Shown: piece by piece, positions 17,949 to 26,104 of the stretch
Layout of the letters: the number at the start of each line of letters is the position of its first letter
Numbering within the stretch: the stretch's first letter is position 1
Assembly: GCF_015277815.1 (NCBI RefSeq)
Contig: NZ_CP063813.1
Coordinates: 620,001-684,000, forward strand
Length of the DNA stretch: 64,000 nt
Direction of reading: 5' to 3'
Source: Microbacterium atlanticum
GTDB lineage: Bacteria > Actinomycetota > Actinomycetes > Actinomycetales > Microbacteriaceae
Made by a program: the position numbers and the translations under genes
The notes under the pieces: generated by a model
What the model saw: the letters and a program-made list of their open reading frames with translations, nothing else
Database searches by the model: none
What the model was told of the DNA's origin: nothing

Positions 17949-18809
17949 GTGCGCATCCGGCTCGACATCGCCTACGACGGCACGCACTTCCGCGGCTGGG
18001 CGCGCCAGCCAGGACTGCGCACGGTCCAGGAGACCCTCGAGTCCGCCCTCGCCCGTGTGATTGGCGGCGATCCCCGGCTCGTCGTCGCCGGGCGCACCGA
18101 CGCGGGGGTGCACGCCACCGGGCAGGTGGCGCACGTCGACCTCGACGACGCGCAGCAGGCCCGCATGCTCGCCCGGCACGCGCGCGCGGGTGCGGGCCCG
18201 CAGACCGCCGACGACCGCGCCGCGGCCCTTGCCGCACGCATCAGCGGGGTCGTCGGGGCGTACTCCGACGTCGCGGTGCCCCGCTCCCTGATCGCGCCCG
18301 CAGGCTTCGACGCGCGCTTCTCCGCGGTGTGGCGGCGGTACGAGTACCGCATCGGCGACGCGATCACCGGGTACGACCCGCTCGAGCGTCATCGCACCAC
18401 CGCGGTGCGGGCACCCCTGGACGTGGAGGCGATGGATGCCGCGGCTCGCGCCCTCGTCGGATTGCACGACTTCGCGGCCTACTGCAAGCCCCGCGAAGAG
18501 GCGACCACCATCCGCACGCTCCTCGAGTTCGACTGGCATCGGGACGACGTGGGCGTCCTCGTCGCCAACGTCAAGGCCGACGCGTTCTGCCACAGCATGG
18601 TGCGCGCCCTCGTCGGAGCGTGCGTCGCGGTCGGCGAGGGCCGGCTCGACGTCGACGACGTCGTCGACATCCGGGACGGCCGGGAGCGCGTGCCCGAGGT
18701 CAAAGTGCTCGCCGCGCGCGGGCTCACGCTCACCGAGGTCGGCTACCCCGCCGACGAGCTGCTCGCGCAGCGCGCCGAGCAGACGCGGGCGCGCCGAGAC
18801 CGCGAGTGA
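17949..18809 (+). CDS. truA: tRNA pseudouridine(38-40) synthase TruA
   Basis: 286 residues. The catalytic Asp lies in VVAGRTDAGVHATGQV; RLDIAYDGTHFRGWARQPG at the start and the YEYRIGD and FCHSMVR motifs are TruA hallmarks. It isomerises uridines in the anticodon arm of many tRNAs. GTG 17949 is preferred over GTG 17940 because it fits a leaderless start. In many bacteria truA directly follows rplQ; here two signalling genes intervene. It converges on the - strand gene ending at 18834. Confidence 0.93.
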   Translation: MRIRLDIAYDGTHFRGWARQPGLRTVQETLESALARVIGGDPRLVVAGRTDAGVHATGQVAHVDLDDAQQARMLARHARAGAGPQTADDRAAALAARISGVVGAYSDVAVPRSLIAPAGFDARFSAVWRRYEYRIGDAITGYDPLERHRTTAVRAPLDVEAMDAAARALVGLHDFAAYCKPREEATTIRTLLEFDWHRDDVGVLVANVKADAFCHSMVRALVGACVAVGEGRLDVDDVVDIRDGRERVPEVKVLAARGLTLTEVGYPADELLAQRAEQTRARRDRE

Positions 18810-18833
18810 CCCCACCGCCGGAAGCGCACCGGC

Positions 18834-19949
18834 TCACCGCACCGGCAGCGCGCGCTCCCAGCGGTGGCCGCCGGCGCGCTGCGCGCGCTCCATGGCCTGG
18901 CGGGCCGCCGCGGTGAGGGTCGCGATGTCGTACCCGCAGTCGGCGGTCCGGGCCCAGCCGATGCTCGTCGAGAACTCCACGGCCAGCGGCTGGTCCGGCG
19001 TCACGGTGGACACCCGCTCCAGGAGGTCGCGCAGGCAGTCCCGGATCACCCCGTCGGGGCGGGAGATGAGCACGAGGTAGCCGTGCGTCCCGTCGGCGCC
19101 GATGTCGGCGTCGGCCGGGAACGACGAGCGCACGTTCGCGCCGAATCGCGCCAGGATGCGCCGGAAGGCGACCTCACCGCCGGCGACGCGAAGCGACTCG
19201 GTGTCGTCCAGCGACACCGCCAGCAGCGTCCAGCCGCCCTCTGCGGCCTCGCGCGCGCGGGCGAGCTTGTCGGCGGCGACGACGGGGAAGGGATCGACGG
19301 GTTCGTCGGTTCCGCCGGCGTCGGGGGAGCGTGCGAGGAACAGCAGGGTGACGATCGCACAGGTGAGGTAGGCCAGCAGCCCGATCGCCTTGAGGTCCGG
19401 CAGAGCCGGGGTGGTGTTCTGCGACTCCAGCGTCACCACCGCGGCGATGACGCTCGCCACGGCGATGAGCGGGAGCGCGGCCGAGGCGACCATCAACGGC
19501 AGCAGGCGCCCGCCGCTGCGCTCCTCCCGTCGCAGCAGCTCGACGACCGACAGCGCGGCGAACGTCGCCGACAGCAGGTAGAGCAGCGAGAACGCGAGGG
19601 TGTGCACCTCGGCGCCGGCGGTGAGGGCGTACGTCGTCGCCGCGACGACGCCGAGCAGCGGGCCCAGCCAGGGCAGCGACCGCTTCTGCCGGTCGGCGCG
19701 CAGCCCCGACCACACCAGCACGGGCGCCCCGAGCGCGAAGCCCGCGGACGCGTCGGCGAGAACGTGGAGATCGCCGGCGTTCGCGACGACGGTGCCGTAC
19801 GCCGACAGCGTGATCGTCAGGAACATCAGCGACCACAGCAGCGTCGCCAGCCGCGGACGGTGCAGGAACCCCAGCCCGATCATGATCATCGACATGAGCG
19901 TCGACAGCACCGCCAGCACGACGGCGTCGTCGAGTCTGGAATACGTCAT
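18834..19949 (-). CDS. Membrane protein with degenerate GGDEF-like C-terminus (module 1)
   Basis: 371 residues. Six or seven membrane helices fill about residues 8-215. The C-terminal 150 residues end with VEFSTSIGWART then LTAAARQAMERAQRAGGHRW, which matches the end of GGDEF domains (SIGVA, ADxAMYxAKxxGxNR). At the place of the GGDEF motif it reads IGADGTHGYLV, so diguanylate cyclase activity is unlikely. The ATG overlaps the kinase stop (ATGA), so it is translationally coupled to the kinase at 19946. A paralogue with the same coupling lies at 23073-24248. Possible roles are sensing or modulating the kinase. Confidence 0.75.
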   Translation of the reverse strand: MTYSRLDDAVVLAVLSTLMSMIMIGLGFLHRPRLATLLWSLMFLTITLSAYGTVVANAGDLHVLADASAGFALGAPVLVWSGLRADRQKRSLPWLGPLLGVVAATTYALTAGAEVHTLAFSLLYLLSATFAALSVVELLRREERSGGRLLPLMVASAALPLIAVASVIAAVVTLESQNTTPALPDLKAIGLLAYLTCAIVTLLFLARSPDAGGTDEPVDPFPVVAADKLARAREAAEGGWTLLAVSLDDTESLRVAGGEVAFRRILARFGANVRSSFPADADIGADGTHGYLVLISRPDGVIRDCLRDLLERVSTVTPDQPLAVEFSTSIGWARTADCGYDIATLTAAARQAMERAQRAGGHRWERALPVR

Positions 19950-21598
19950 GAGGCCTCCGCGGGTAGATGCACGGTGACGGTGGTTCCCGTCCCCGGCTCA
20001 CTGGCGATGTCGACGGTGCCGCCGTGCGCGTCGACGACGTCCCGCACGATCTGCAGACCGATCCCCGTGCCCGGGATGCCGCTGTCGACGGCGTTGCGCG
20101 ACCGGAAGTAGTGCTCGAACACGCGGGGGAGGTCGGCGGGCGGGATGCCGATGCCGCTGTCGGCCACCGTGATCTCGACGTCGCCGTCGTCCCGGCGCGC
20201 CGCCACCCTCACCGTGCCACCGGACGGCGTGTACTTGACGGCGTTGCCGATGAGGTTGTCGAGCATCTGGCGGAGCCGGAACGCATCGCCCCAGATCTGC
20301 ACCGGCGGACCCGGTGCGAGCGCGAGGGCGACCCTGTGCTCCGCGGCGCTGACGGCGAAGGACTCCACCGACGCGTCCAGGATCGCCCGGAGGTCGCTCA
20401 CCGCACGCGGGTCGCGGTCGGCCCGCGAGGCCGCGTCGGGCGGCGCGGAGAGGATCGTGGTGATCAGCTGCAGCATCCGCTCTCCGGACTCCTCGATGAC
20501 CGACAGGCGCTGGCGGGCGTCGGGGTCGAGGTCGTCGCGCTCGAGCAGGCGGTCGGTGTGGCCGAGGATGCCGGTCAGCGGGTTGCGCAGCTCGTGCGAG
20601 ATGACGGCGGCCAGCGCGTCGCGGCGGCGGTCGGCCGCGATCATCTCGGTGACGTCCTCGGCGATGAGCACGGTGCTCGGCTCCTCGTCGGGCCGCGGCT
20701 CCTGACGCCTGCTCGTGACCGACAGCGCGTGCCAGTGGCCCTCGTCGTCGTACAGCCACACGCGCTCGGCCTCCAGCTCCTCGCCGCGGGCCGCCCGCGC
20801 GTATGTCCGCGCATTCTCGCGCAGTGCCGTGCCGCGCAGGCTGTCGTACTCGACCGACCGGGGCGGGCGGCCCGGGTCGGCGTCGTCGAGGCCGTAGAGG
20901 TCGCGGTAGGCGGTGTTCAGCGACATCAGCTCGCCGGACCGGTTGATGCGCGCGATGGCGATGTGCACCCCGTCGAGGGTGTCGCTCACGCGCCGGCGCT
21001 CGACGGACACCGTGTCGAGGGAGTGTCGGATGCGTCGGGCCTGACGCCGCAGCAGTGTGCGGTACGCGCGCCCCTGGCGCGCCGTGGCGTGCACCGTCAC
21101 GCCGACGAAGGCCAGCGCCAGCAGGGCGACGAGCACGCGGAGCGCTCCGGTCGGCGACATGTCGACGATGAGGATCTCGGCCACGCCGATCGCCGCGACG
21201 AGGCCGAGTCCCACCACGAGCCGGGCGAAGCTGAACAACGCCGCCAGCCACGCGATCGGGAACACCCACAGGTGCGACAGGCGCAGATCCGTGCCGAAGG
21301 TCAGCAACCCCACCCAGACGATGTCGAGGTAGGCCAGGATCGACGCGGCGGACTCGCGATAGCGGTGCCAGGGGGCGATCAGTGCGGCGACGGTCGTGCC
21401 GACGACACCCGCCACGCCGAGCGCGAGCGGCGGGACGCTGAGCACCAGCGGATCCATGATCGCGGTGAGCACCGTGATGATCCCGACGACCGCCGCGAAC
21501 GAGAGCTGCCAGATCCACACCGTGCGGACGCGGCTGTCGGTCTCGCGCGGATCGTAGACGGGCTCTGCGGACCGGATGAGTCCGGTCGTCACCTGCAC
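19946..21598 (-). CDS. PAS-domain sensor histidine kinase (module 1)
   Basis: 550 residues from GTG 21598. About six membrane helices (30-170) are followed by a coiled linker, a PAS domain (about 205-320), a HisKA domain with phospho-acceptor H335 in VISHELRNPL, and an ATPase domain with NLIGNAVKYTP, DSGIGIP and GTGIGLQIV. It lies eight bases after the response regulator gene and overlaps the following GGDEF-like gene. The membrane domain has no large extracellular part, which suggests sensing within or at the membrane. Start choice is uncertain; a second GTG lies two codons on. Confidence 0.88.
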   Translation of the reverse strand: MQVTTGLIRSAEPVYDPRETDSRVRTVWIWQLSFAAVVGIITVLTAIMDPLVLSVPPLALGVAGVVGTTVAALIAPWHRYRESAASILAYLDIVWVGLLTFGTDLRLSHLWVFPIAWLAALFSFARLVVGLGLVAAIGVAEILIVDMSPTGALRVLVALLALAFVGVTVHATARQGRAYRTLLRRQARRIRHSLDTVSVERRRVSDTLDGVHIAIARINRSGELMSLNTAYRDLYGLDDADPGRPPRSVEYDSLRGTALRENARTYARAARGEELEAERVWLYDDEGHWHALSVTSRRQEPRPDEEPSTVLIAEDVTEMIAADRRRDALAAVISHELRNPLTGILGHTDRLLERDDLDPDARQRLSVIEESGERMLQLITTILSAPPDAASRADRDPRAVSDLRAILDASVESFAVSAAEHRVALALAPGPPVQIWGDAFRLRQMLDNLIGNAVKYTPSGGTVRVAARRDDGDVEITVADSGIGIPPADLPRVFEHYFRSRNAVDSGIPGTGIGLQIVRDVVDAHGGTVDIASEPGTGTTVTVHLPAEAS

Positions 21599-21606
21599 GA
21601 CGGGAC

Positions 21607-22395
21607 CTAGGCGCGCGAGGGCGCGGGAGTGAGCCGGTAGCCGACGCCGCGCACCGTCTCTATGTAGCGGGGCTCGGCGGTGTCCTCGCCGAGCTTGCGC
21701 CGCAGCTTCGCGATGTGCGTCTCGATCGTGCGCATCTCGACGTCGGTCACCGGGTCTCCCGCCGAGCTCTTCGACTCGCCGCGGGAGACCCGCACGAGCT
21801 CCTCCTTCGTTCGCACGCGACGGCCCGTCGCCAGCAGTGCCGCGAGGAGGTCGAACTCGGTGCGGGTGAGGCCGACGTCGACGCCCCCTCGCTCGGCGAT
21901 GCGCGTGGCGGGGTCGACCACGAGGTCGTCGTGCACCAGGCGCTCTCCGGGGTGCTTCGCCGGCGACCCGGGGAGGGTGGCGGCCGCCGCCTCGACGGGC
22001 TGCGCCGGAGCGGGCGCGGTCTTGGACCGGCGCAGCACGGCGTCGATGCGCGCGCGGAACTCGCGGGCGCGGAACGGCTTGGCGACGAAGTCGTCGGCAC
22101 CCGATGAGAGCGCCAGCACGGCGTCTGCCTCGTCGGTGAGCGCCGACACCACGATGATGTGCGTCGCGCTGCGGTCCCGGATGCGGCGGGTGGTCTCGAG
22201 CCCGTCGATGCCGGGCATGTTTATGTCGACCGTGGTGATGAGGGGCTCGTGCACCGCGACGGCCTCGAGGCCCTCCGCGCCGGAGGCGGCCCCGTACGCC
22301 CGGAAGCCGGCCGACTGGAAGATGTCGACCAGCAGGTCGCGCACGACGTCGTCGTCCTCGATGACCACGGCGGCTGCCGTCATGGCGGCGTTCAT
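21607..22395 (-). CDS. OmpR-family response regulator (module 1)
   Basis: 262 residues. The receiver domain has the acidic pocket (VIEDDDVV), phospho-acceptor D57 in TTVDINMPGIDG and K106 in VAKPFRARE. A Pro/Ala linker leads to a winged-helix domain ([41 protein letters not shown]). ATG 22395 follows a GAGGAGAG site; the open frame runs further upstream but is not needed. It is the first gene of the three-gene unit 22395 to 18834. Confidence 0.92.
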   Translation of the reverse strand: MNAAMTAAAVVIEDDDVVRDLLVDIFQSAGFRAYGAASGAEGLEAVAVHEPLITTVDINMPGIDGLETTRRIRDRSATHIIVVSALTDEADAVLALSSGADDFVAKPFRAREFRARIDAVLRRSKTAPAPAQPVEAAAATLPGSPAKHPGERLVHDDLVVDPATRIAERGGVDVGLTRTEFDLLAALLATGRRVRTKEELVRVSRGESKSSAGDPVTDVEMRTIETHIAKLRRKLGEDTAEPRYIETVRGVGYRLTPAPSRA

Positions 22396-22423
22396 GCACT
22401 CTCCTCGTGTCCCACACCTGCTC

Positions 22424-22463
22424 GGAATTGTTCCACACTGGCCGACGCCTGCCTCGCTAGACT
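22424..22463. promoter_or_regulatory. Divergent promoter region, module 1 and lipoprotein
   Basis: The 109-base gap between the divergent genes at 22395 and 22505 contains GGAATTGTTCC (22424-22434), a small inverted repeat, CCACAC at 22412 and 22433 in direct orientation, and a TAGACT -10 box (22458-22463) facing the lipoprotein gene. These are possible operator and promoter parts. Confidence 0.35.
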
Positions 22464-22504
22464 GACCGGACGCGCCCGGCGGGGCGGACTTTCGGGGGTC
22501 GACG

Positions 22505-23095
22505 TTGCGCATTCATCACCGTGTCGCGGGGATCGTCGTGATCGGGGCTGTGGCGACGACGCTCGCCGGCTGCGGCCCGGCGCCGTGGGAGGGGGGCGGC
22601 GCCTCGACGCCGTCGCCGACCGCCAGCGCGGTGCCGACGCCCGTCCCCAACGACCTCTCCACCGGTTCGACGCAGCGGCAGCTGACCGCGGGCCCGGTGA
22701 CGGCGACCATCGACTACTGGTCGACGCTGTCGATGGACCGGTGGACGCCCGAGGCGGTCAAGCCGGTCAGCATCTCGCTCATCACGACGGTGCAGCCCGC
22801 CGACGGGCAGAAGGTGTACCTGCAGCGCGCGTCGATGACCGCGGTGCCGTCGTCGCCGACCGGCGCGCTGGAGCCGCTGTCGCCCCAGGTCGACGCGTCG
22901 ACGGTGAGCCCGGGATACCTGGTGCTCGATCCCTACAGCTACTCCCAGACGTTCAACGTGGGGCCCGTGCCCGCCGACGCGACGTCGGTCACGCTGCAGT
23001 TCAGCTACGACTTCCTGGTGCAGACGACGCCGACCTCCAGCGAGTACGCGAAGCAGACCGCCAGCGACACCCTCACGATCGCTCTGACTGACTGA
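22505..23095 (+). CDS. Putative lipoprotein of unknown function
   Basis: 196 residues from TTG 22505, preceded by GGGGG. A basic start, a hydrophobic stretch and the lipobox TTLAGC put the mature N-terminus at Cys20 or so. The mature part starts with a Pro/Thr/Ser linker and then a beta-rich domain that I do not recognise. It is divergent from the response regulator at 22395 and its last 23 bases overlap the end of the opposing gene at 23073. It could be a sensory partner of either signalling module, but nothing in the sequence proves that. Confidence 0.7.
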   Translation: MRIHHRVAGIVVIGAVATTLAGCGPAPWEGGGASTPSPTASAVPTPVPNDLSTGSTQRQLTAGPVTATIDYWSTLSMDRWTPEAVKPVSISLITTVQPADGQKVYLQRASMTAVPSSPTGALEPLSPQVDASTVSPGYLVLDPYSYSQTFNVGPVPADATSVTLQFSYDFLVQTTPTSSEYAKQTASDTLTIALTD

Positions 23096-24248
23096 TCAGC
23101 CGCTCCACGACCGTCGCGCCGACACGCTCCCACCGGTCGCCGCCCTTCTCGCTCGCCAGCGCCGCCGCCTCTCGCGCGGTGTACACCAGGGCGTCGAGCT
23201 CGTACCCGAGCACCGACGCCGGCGCCCAGCCGGCGCTCGCCGTCGGGCGGATCGGGAGGACGTTGTGCACGTCCAGCGAGGTGACGCGGTCCAGCGCGGT
23301 GCGCAGCAGATCGCGGACCACGGCGTCGGGTCGAGGCACGAGCACCACCACGGCGCCCGGCGCCGGAGCGCCGACGTCGCACTCCGCGGGGAAGACGGCC
23401 CGCGCCTCCTGGACGAGCCGCTCCGAGAGTCCGGCGAACGCAGCGGCGCCCGCCGTCTGGCGGATGTCTGCGGCGTCGTCGAGGCTCAGATAGACCAGCG
23501 ACCACGGGTCGGAGGTCTTCGCGGCGCGCAGCAGCCGGTCCTCCGCGATGCGCTCGAACTGCTGCCACGCCGTCGACACGGTCGCCGCCCGCCCGAGGCC
23601 GCTGTCGCGCGCCGCGGTGCCCACCACCGCGACGAGCGCGCACGCCACGTACACGAGCATCCCGACCGATGACAGCAGGCGCACGAGCGCGAAGTCGTCG
23701 CCTCCGGAGGGCGGGAAGACGAAGCCGGCGACGAGGGTCGCCGCCCCCGTGACCGCGAACGCGATCGACACGATCCCCAAGGGCAGCAGCAGCTTGTCGC
23801 CGCGGCGGGAGGCGGTGCGGGCCCAGTCGATCGCGAACAGGGCGGCGAAGACGGATGCTGCGAAGAAGACGATGCGGTACGCCACGGTGAACCACACCAT
23901 GCCGTCGACGGCGGCGAGGGTCACCGACGATCCGGCGGAGAGCGCCGCGCCCGTCCACACGTGCGGGCGTAGACCCCACGCCGCGCGGAAGCCCGACCAC
24001 AGGAAGGCGGGAGCGCCCATCAGCGCCCCGAGGGACGCGCGCCGCAGCGTCTCCGCGCCGCTGATGTCGCCGGCGACCACGCCGAAGGTCGCCAGCATCG
24101 CGAGGGTGAATGCGATGCTCCAGTACAGCGTCGCGGGACCGGGGCGCACGAGGAATGCGATGCCGATCGTCAGCATGGTGGCCAGCGTCGTGATGACGGC
24201 CTGCGCGATCCCGAACTCCACTCCCGCTCCGGCGATGAGGTCGATCAT
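23073..24248 (-). CDS. Membrane protein with degenerate GGDEF-like C-terminus (module 2)
   Basis: 391 residues. It is a paralogue of the protein at 18834: six or seven membrane helices in the first 220 residues, then a GGDEF-like remnant ending ASAGWAPASVLGYELD and YTAREAAALASEKGGDRW. The GGDEF position reads VGAPAPGAVVVLV, with no catalytic residues. ATG 24248 overlaps the stop of the kinase gene. The 3' end overlaps the convergent lipoprotein gene by 23 bases. Confidence 0.72.
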   Translation of the reverse strand: MIDLIAGAGVEFGIAQAVITTLATMLTIGIAFLVRPGPATLYWSIAFTLAMLATFGVVAGDISGAETLRRASLGALMGAPAFLWSGFRAAWGLRPHVWTGAALSAGSSVTLAAVDGMVWFTVAYRIVFFAASVFAALFAIDWARTASRRGDKLLLPLGIVSIAFAVTGAATLVAGFVFPPSGGDDFALVRLLSSVGMLVYVACALVAVVGTAARDSGLGRAATVSTAWQQFERIAEDRLLRAAKTSDPWSLVYLSLDDAADIRQTAGAAAFAGLSERLVQEARAVFPAECDVGAPAPGAVVVLVPRPDAVVRDLLRTALDRVTSLDVHNVLPIRPTASAGWAPASVLGYELDALVYTAREAAALASEKGGDRWERVGATVVERLISQSERS

Positions 24249-25915
24249 GCGCGTCCTTCCGTGCGGTACGGGGCGGATCGTCCGGTCTCGAGATCCGCCG
24301 CCCGCGGCAGGCGCACGGTCACGGTGGTGCCCACGCCCGCCTCGCTCTCGATGCCGAGCGTGCCGCCGTGGGCGCGCACGATGTCGTTGCTGATGCCGAG
24401 CCCGAGGCCCGTCCCGCCCGTCGTCTTCTTCGCCTCCGCGGTGCGGAAGTACGGCGTGAGGATGAGCGGCAGGTCGTCGGCGCCGATGCCGATGCCGGTG
24501 TCCGACACGACCAGCGCCACGGTGTCGTCCTCGATGAGGCCGACGATGCGCACCCGGCCGTCGCGGGGCGTGTACTTGATGGCGTTGCTGACGATGTTGT
24601 CGACGACCTGACGCAGCCGGAACCCGTCGGCGGTGACCCAGAGCGGCTCGTCCGCGTGCACGTCGATCTCGATGTCGCCCGCCGCGGCCGTGGGCCGGAA
24701 CGAGGCGACCGAGTCGAGGAGGATGTGGCGCAGGTCGATGTCGTCCACCTCGTCCCGGCCGGAGAAGCCGCGGCGGGAGGTCGAGCCGAGGCTCTCGGTC
24801 ATCTTGAGCATGCGCTCGCTGGCCCCGACGATCGCCTCGAACCGCTCGCGCGTGCGCGGCGCCATGTCGTCCAGCTCGAGGGCGAGCTCGGCGTTGCCGA
24901 TCATCACCGTGAGGGGGTGCTTCAGCTCGTGCGAGGCCATCGCCGTGAACCGCTCGCGCTCCCGCTCCGCGTACGTGAGGGCTGTCACGTCGTGCACGAG
25001 GAGCAGGATGCTGGACTCCTCGTCGCCGCGGGCCGCGAGCCGCTTGGCGGTGACCGACAGCGCGCGCCATTCGCCACCGGCCGTGAACAGCCACACCGAC
25101 GCGTCGCTGAAGGTCTCGCCGCGCGAGGCGCGCGCGAACGGCCGCTCCGAGAACGGCACCGGCATGCCGCGCAGGCCGGTGTACTCGACCGAGCGGGCGG
25201 GCAGCGTGGGGTTCAGCGGGTCGAGCCCGTACAGCCGCGAGTACGCGTCGTTGACCGCGAGCACCGCGCCGCTGTCGGAGATGTGGGCGATGCCGGTGTC
25301 GATGCCGTTGAGGATCTCGGTGGTGCGGCGGTCCTGGTCGGAGTGGCGGTTCAGCGTCGCGGTGAGGCGCCCGGCCTGGCGGCGCAGCAGCCGCCGCAGC
25401 GAGCGCGTGCGCCGCAGCGCAAGGTGCGCGGTGATCCCGATGAAGGTGAGGGACAGCAGCACGACGAACGCGCGCAGCGCCGCCATGGTGCCGGTCTGGA
25501 GCGCCGACTCGACGAGGAGGATGAGGCCGATGAGCGCCAGCATCGCCGCCAGCGCGGTGGCCCGGAAGTGCATGCCCACCCACATGACGGGAAAGCCCCA
25601 CAAATACCCGAGGCGCAGGTCCATGCCGCTGGACATCAGCCCGATCGCGAGGGCGTCCGCGAACGGGACGGCGAGCACCGCGGCCGCCGGCAGCCGCGAC
25701 CACGGGACTCCGAGCGTGGCCAGCGTGATCACCACGACGGCGATCGTTCCCGCGAGGAAGTTCCACCGGCCGAAGAGTGCCGGTTCCAGCACCATGACGA
25801 GGATCGCGGTGATGAGCACGCTCGCAGCGAGCACGAGCTGCGTGAGCCAGATCGACCGGGTGCGGGCATCGGGCGTGCCGACGACGAACAGCGGTCGCGC
25901 AGCCCCGGTAGCCAT
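24245..25915 (-). CDS. PAS-domain sensor histidine kinase (module 2)
   Basis: 556 residues from ATG 25915. It is a paralogue of the kinase at 19946: about six membrane helices (25-165), PAS (about 197-312), HisKA with H329 in MASHELKHPL, and an ATPase domain with NIVSNAIKYTP, DTGIGIG and GGTGLGLGIS. The gene is divergent from the GT2 synthase and shares with it a 189-base promoter region that holds three CTTGCG repeats. Its response regulator is not adjacent but lies beyond the synthase at 27765. Confidence 0.88.
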   Translation of the reverse strand: MATGAARPLFVVGTPDARTRSIWLTQLVLAASVLITAILVMVLEPALFGRWNFLAGTIAVVVITLATLGVPWSRLPAAAVLAVPFADALAIGLMSSGMDLRLGYLWGFPVMWVGMHFRATALAAMLALIGLILLVESALQTGTMAALRAFVVLLSLTFIGITAHLALRRTRSLRRLLRRQAGRLTATLNRHSDQDRRTTEILNGIDTGIAHISDSGAVLAVNDAYSRLYGLDPLNPTLPARSVEYTGLRGMPVPFSERPFARASRGETFSDASVWLFTAGGEWRALSVTAKRLAARGDEESSILLLVHDVTALTYAERERERFTAMASHELKHPLTVMIGNAELALELDDMAPRTRERFEAIVGASERMLKMTESLGSTSRRGFSGRDEVDDIDLRHILLDSVASFRPTAAAGDIEIDVHADEPLWVTADGFRLRQVVDNIVSNAIKYTPRDGRVRIVGLIEDDTVALVVSDTGIGIGADDLPLILTPYFRTAEAKKTTGGTGLGLGISNDIVRAHGGTLGIESEAGVGTTVTVRLPRAADLETGRSAPYRTEGRA

Positions 25916-25980
25916 GTGGCGATTCTATTGACCCGGCCACCGGCGATTTCGCGCCGCGTCGGAAATGGGGAGAACGCTCT

Positions 25981-26008
25981 CTTGCGGATGCCTTGCGCAA
26001 ACCTTGCG
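25981..26008. promoter_or_regulatory. Triple CTTGCG direct repeat, candidate OmpR-type operator
   Basis: CTTGCG occurs at 25981, 25992 and 26003, exactly 11 bp apart. This helical-turn spacing is the usual arrangement for OmpR/PhoB-family binding sites. It lies 65 bp from the kinase start at 25915 and about 100 bp from the synthase start at 26105, so one bound regulator could act on both. The response regulator at 27765 is the obvious candidate. Confidence 0.6.
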
Positions 26009-26062
26009 CCGACCCTCGCGGGCTCTGGAACGCCGGTTGCGGTCGGTGGGCGAGGCTTGGGA

Positions 26063-26083
26063 CGTGCCGGAGCGACCGGCACG
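26063..26083 (+). promoter_or_regulatory. Hairpin in the leader of the GT2 synthase
   Basis: CGTGCCGG and CCGGCACG pair perfectly around AGCGA, 21 bases before the GTG start. In RNA it could influence ribosome access; in DNA it could be a dyad operator. Confidence 0.4.
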
Positions 26084-26104
26084 AAGATCCTGAAAGCGAC
26101 GAAC

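Noticed and set aside
18834..24248. Active diguanylate cyclases
   Set aside because: Both GGDEF-like domains lack the GGDEF motif and the acidic residues that bind metal.
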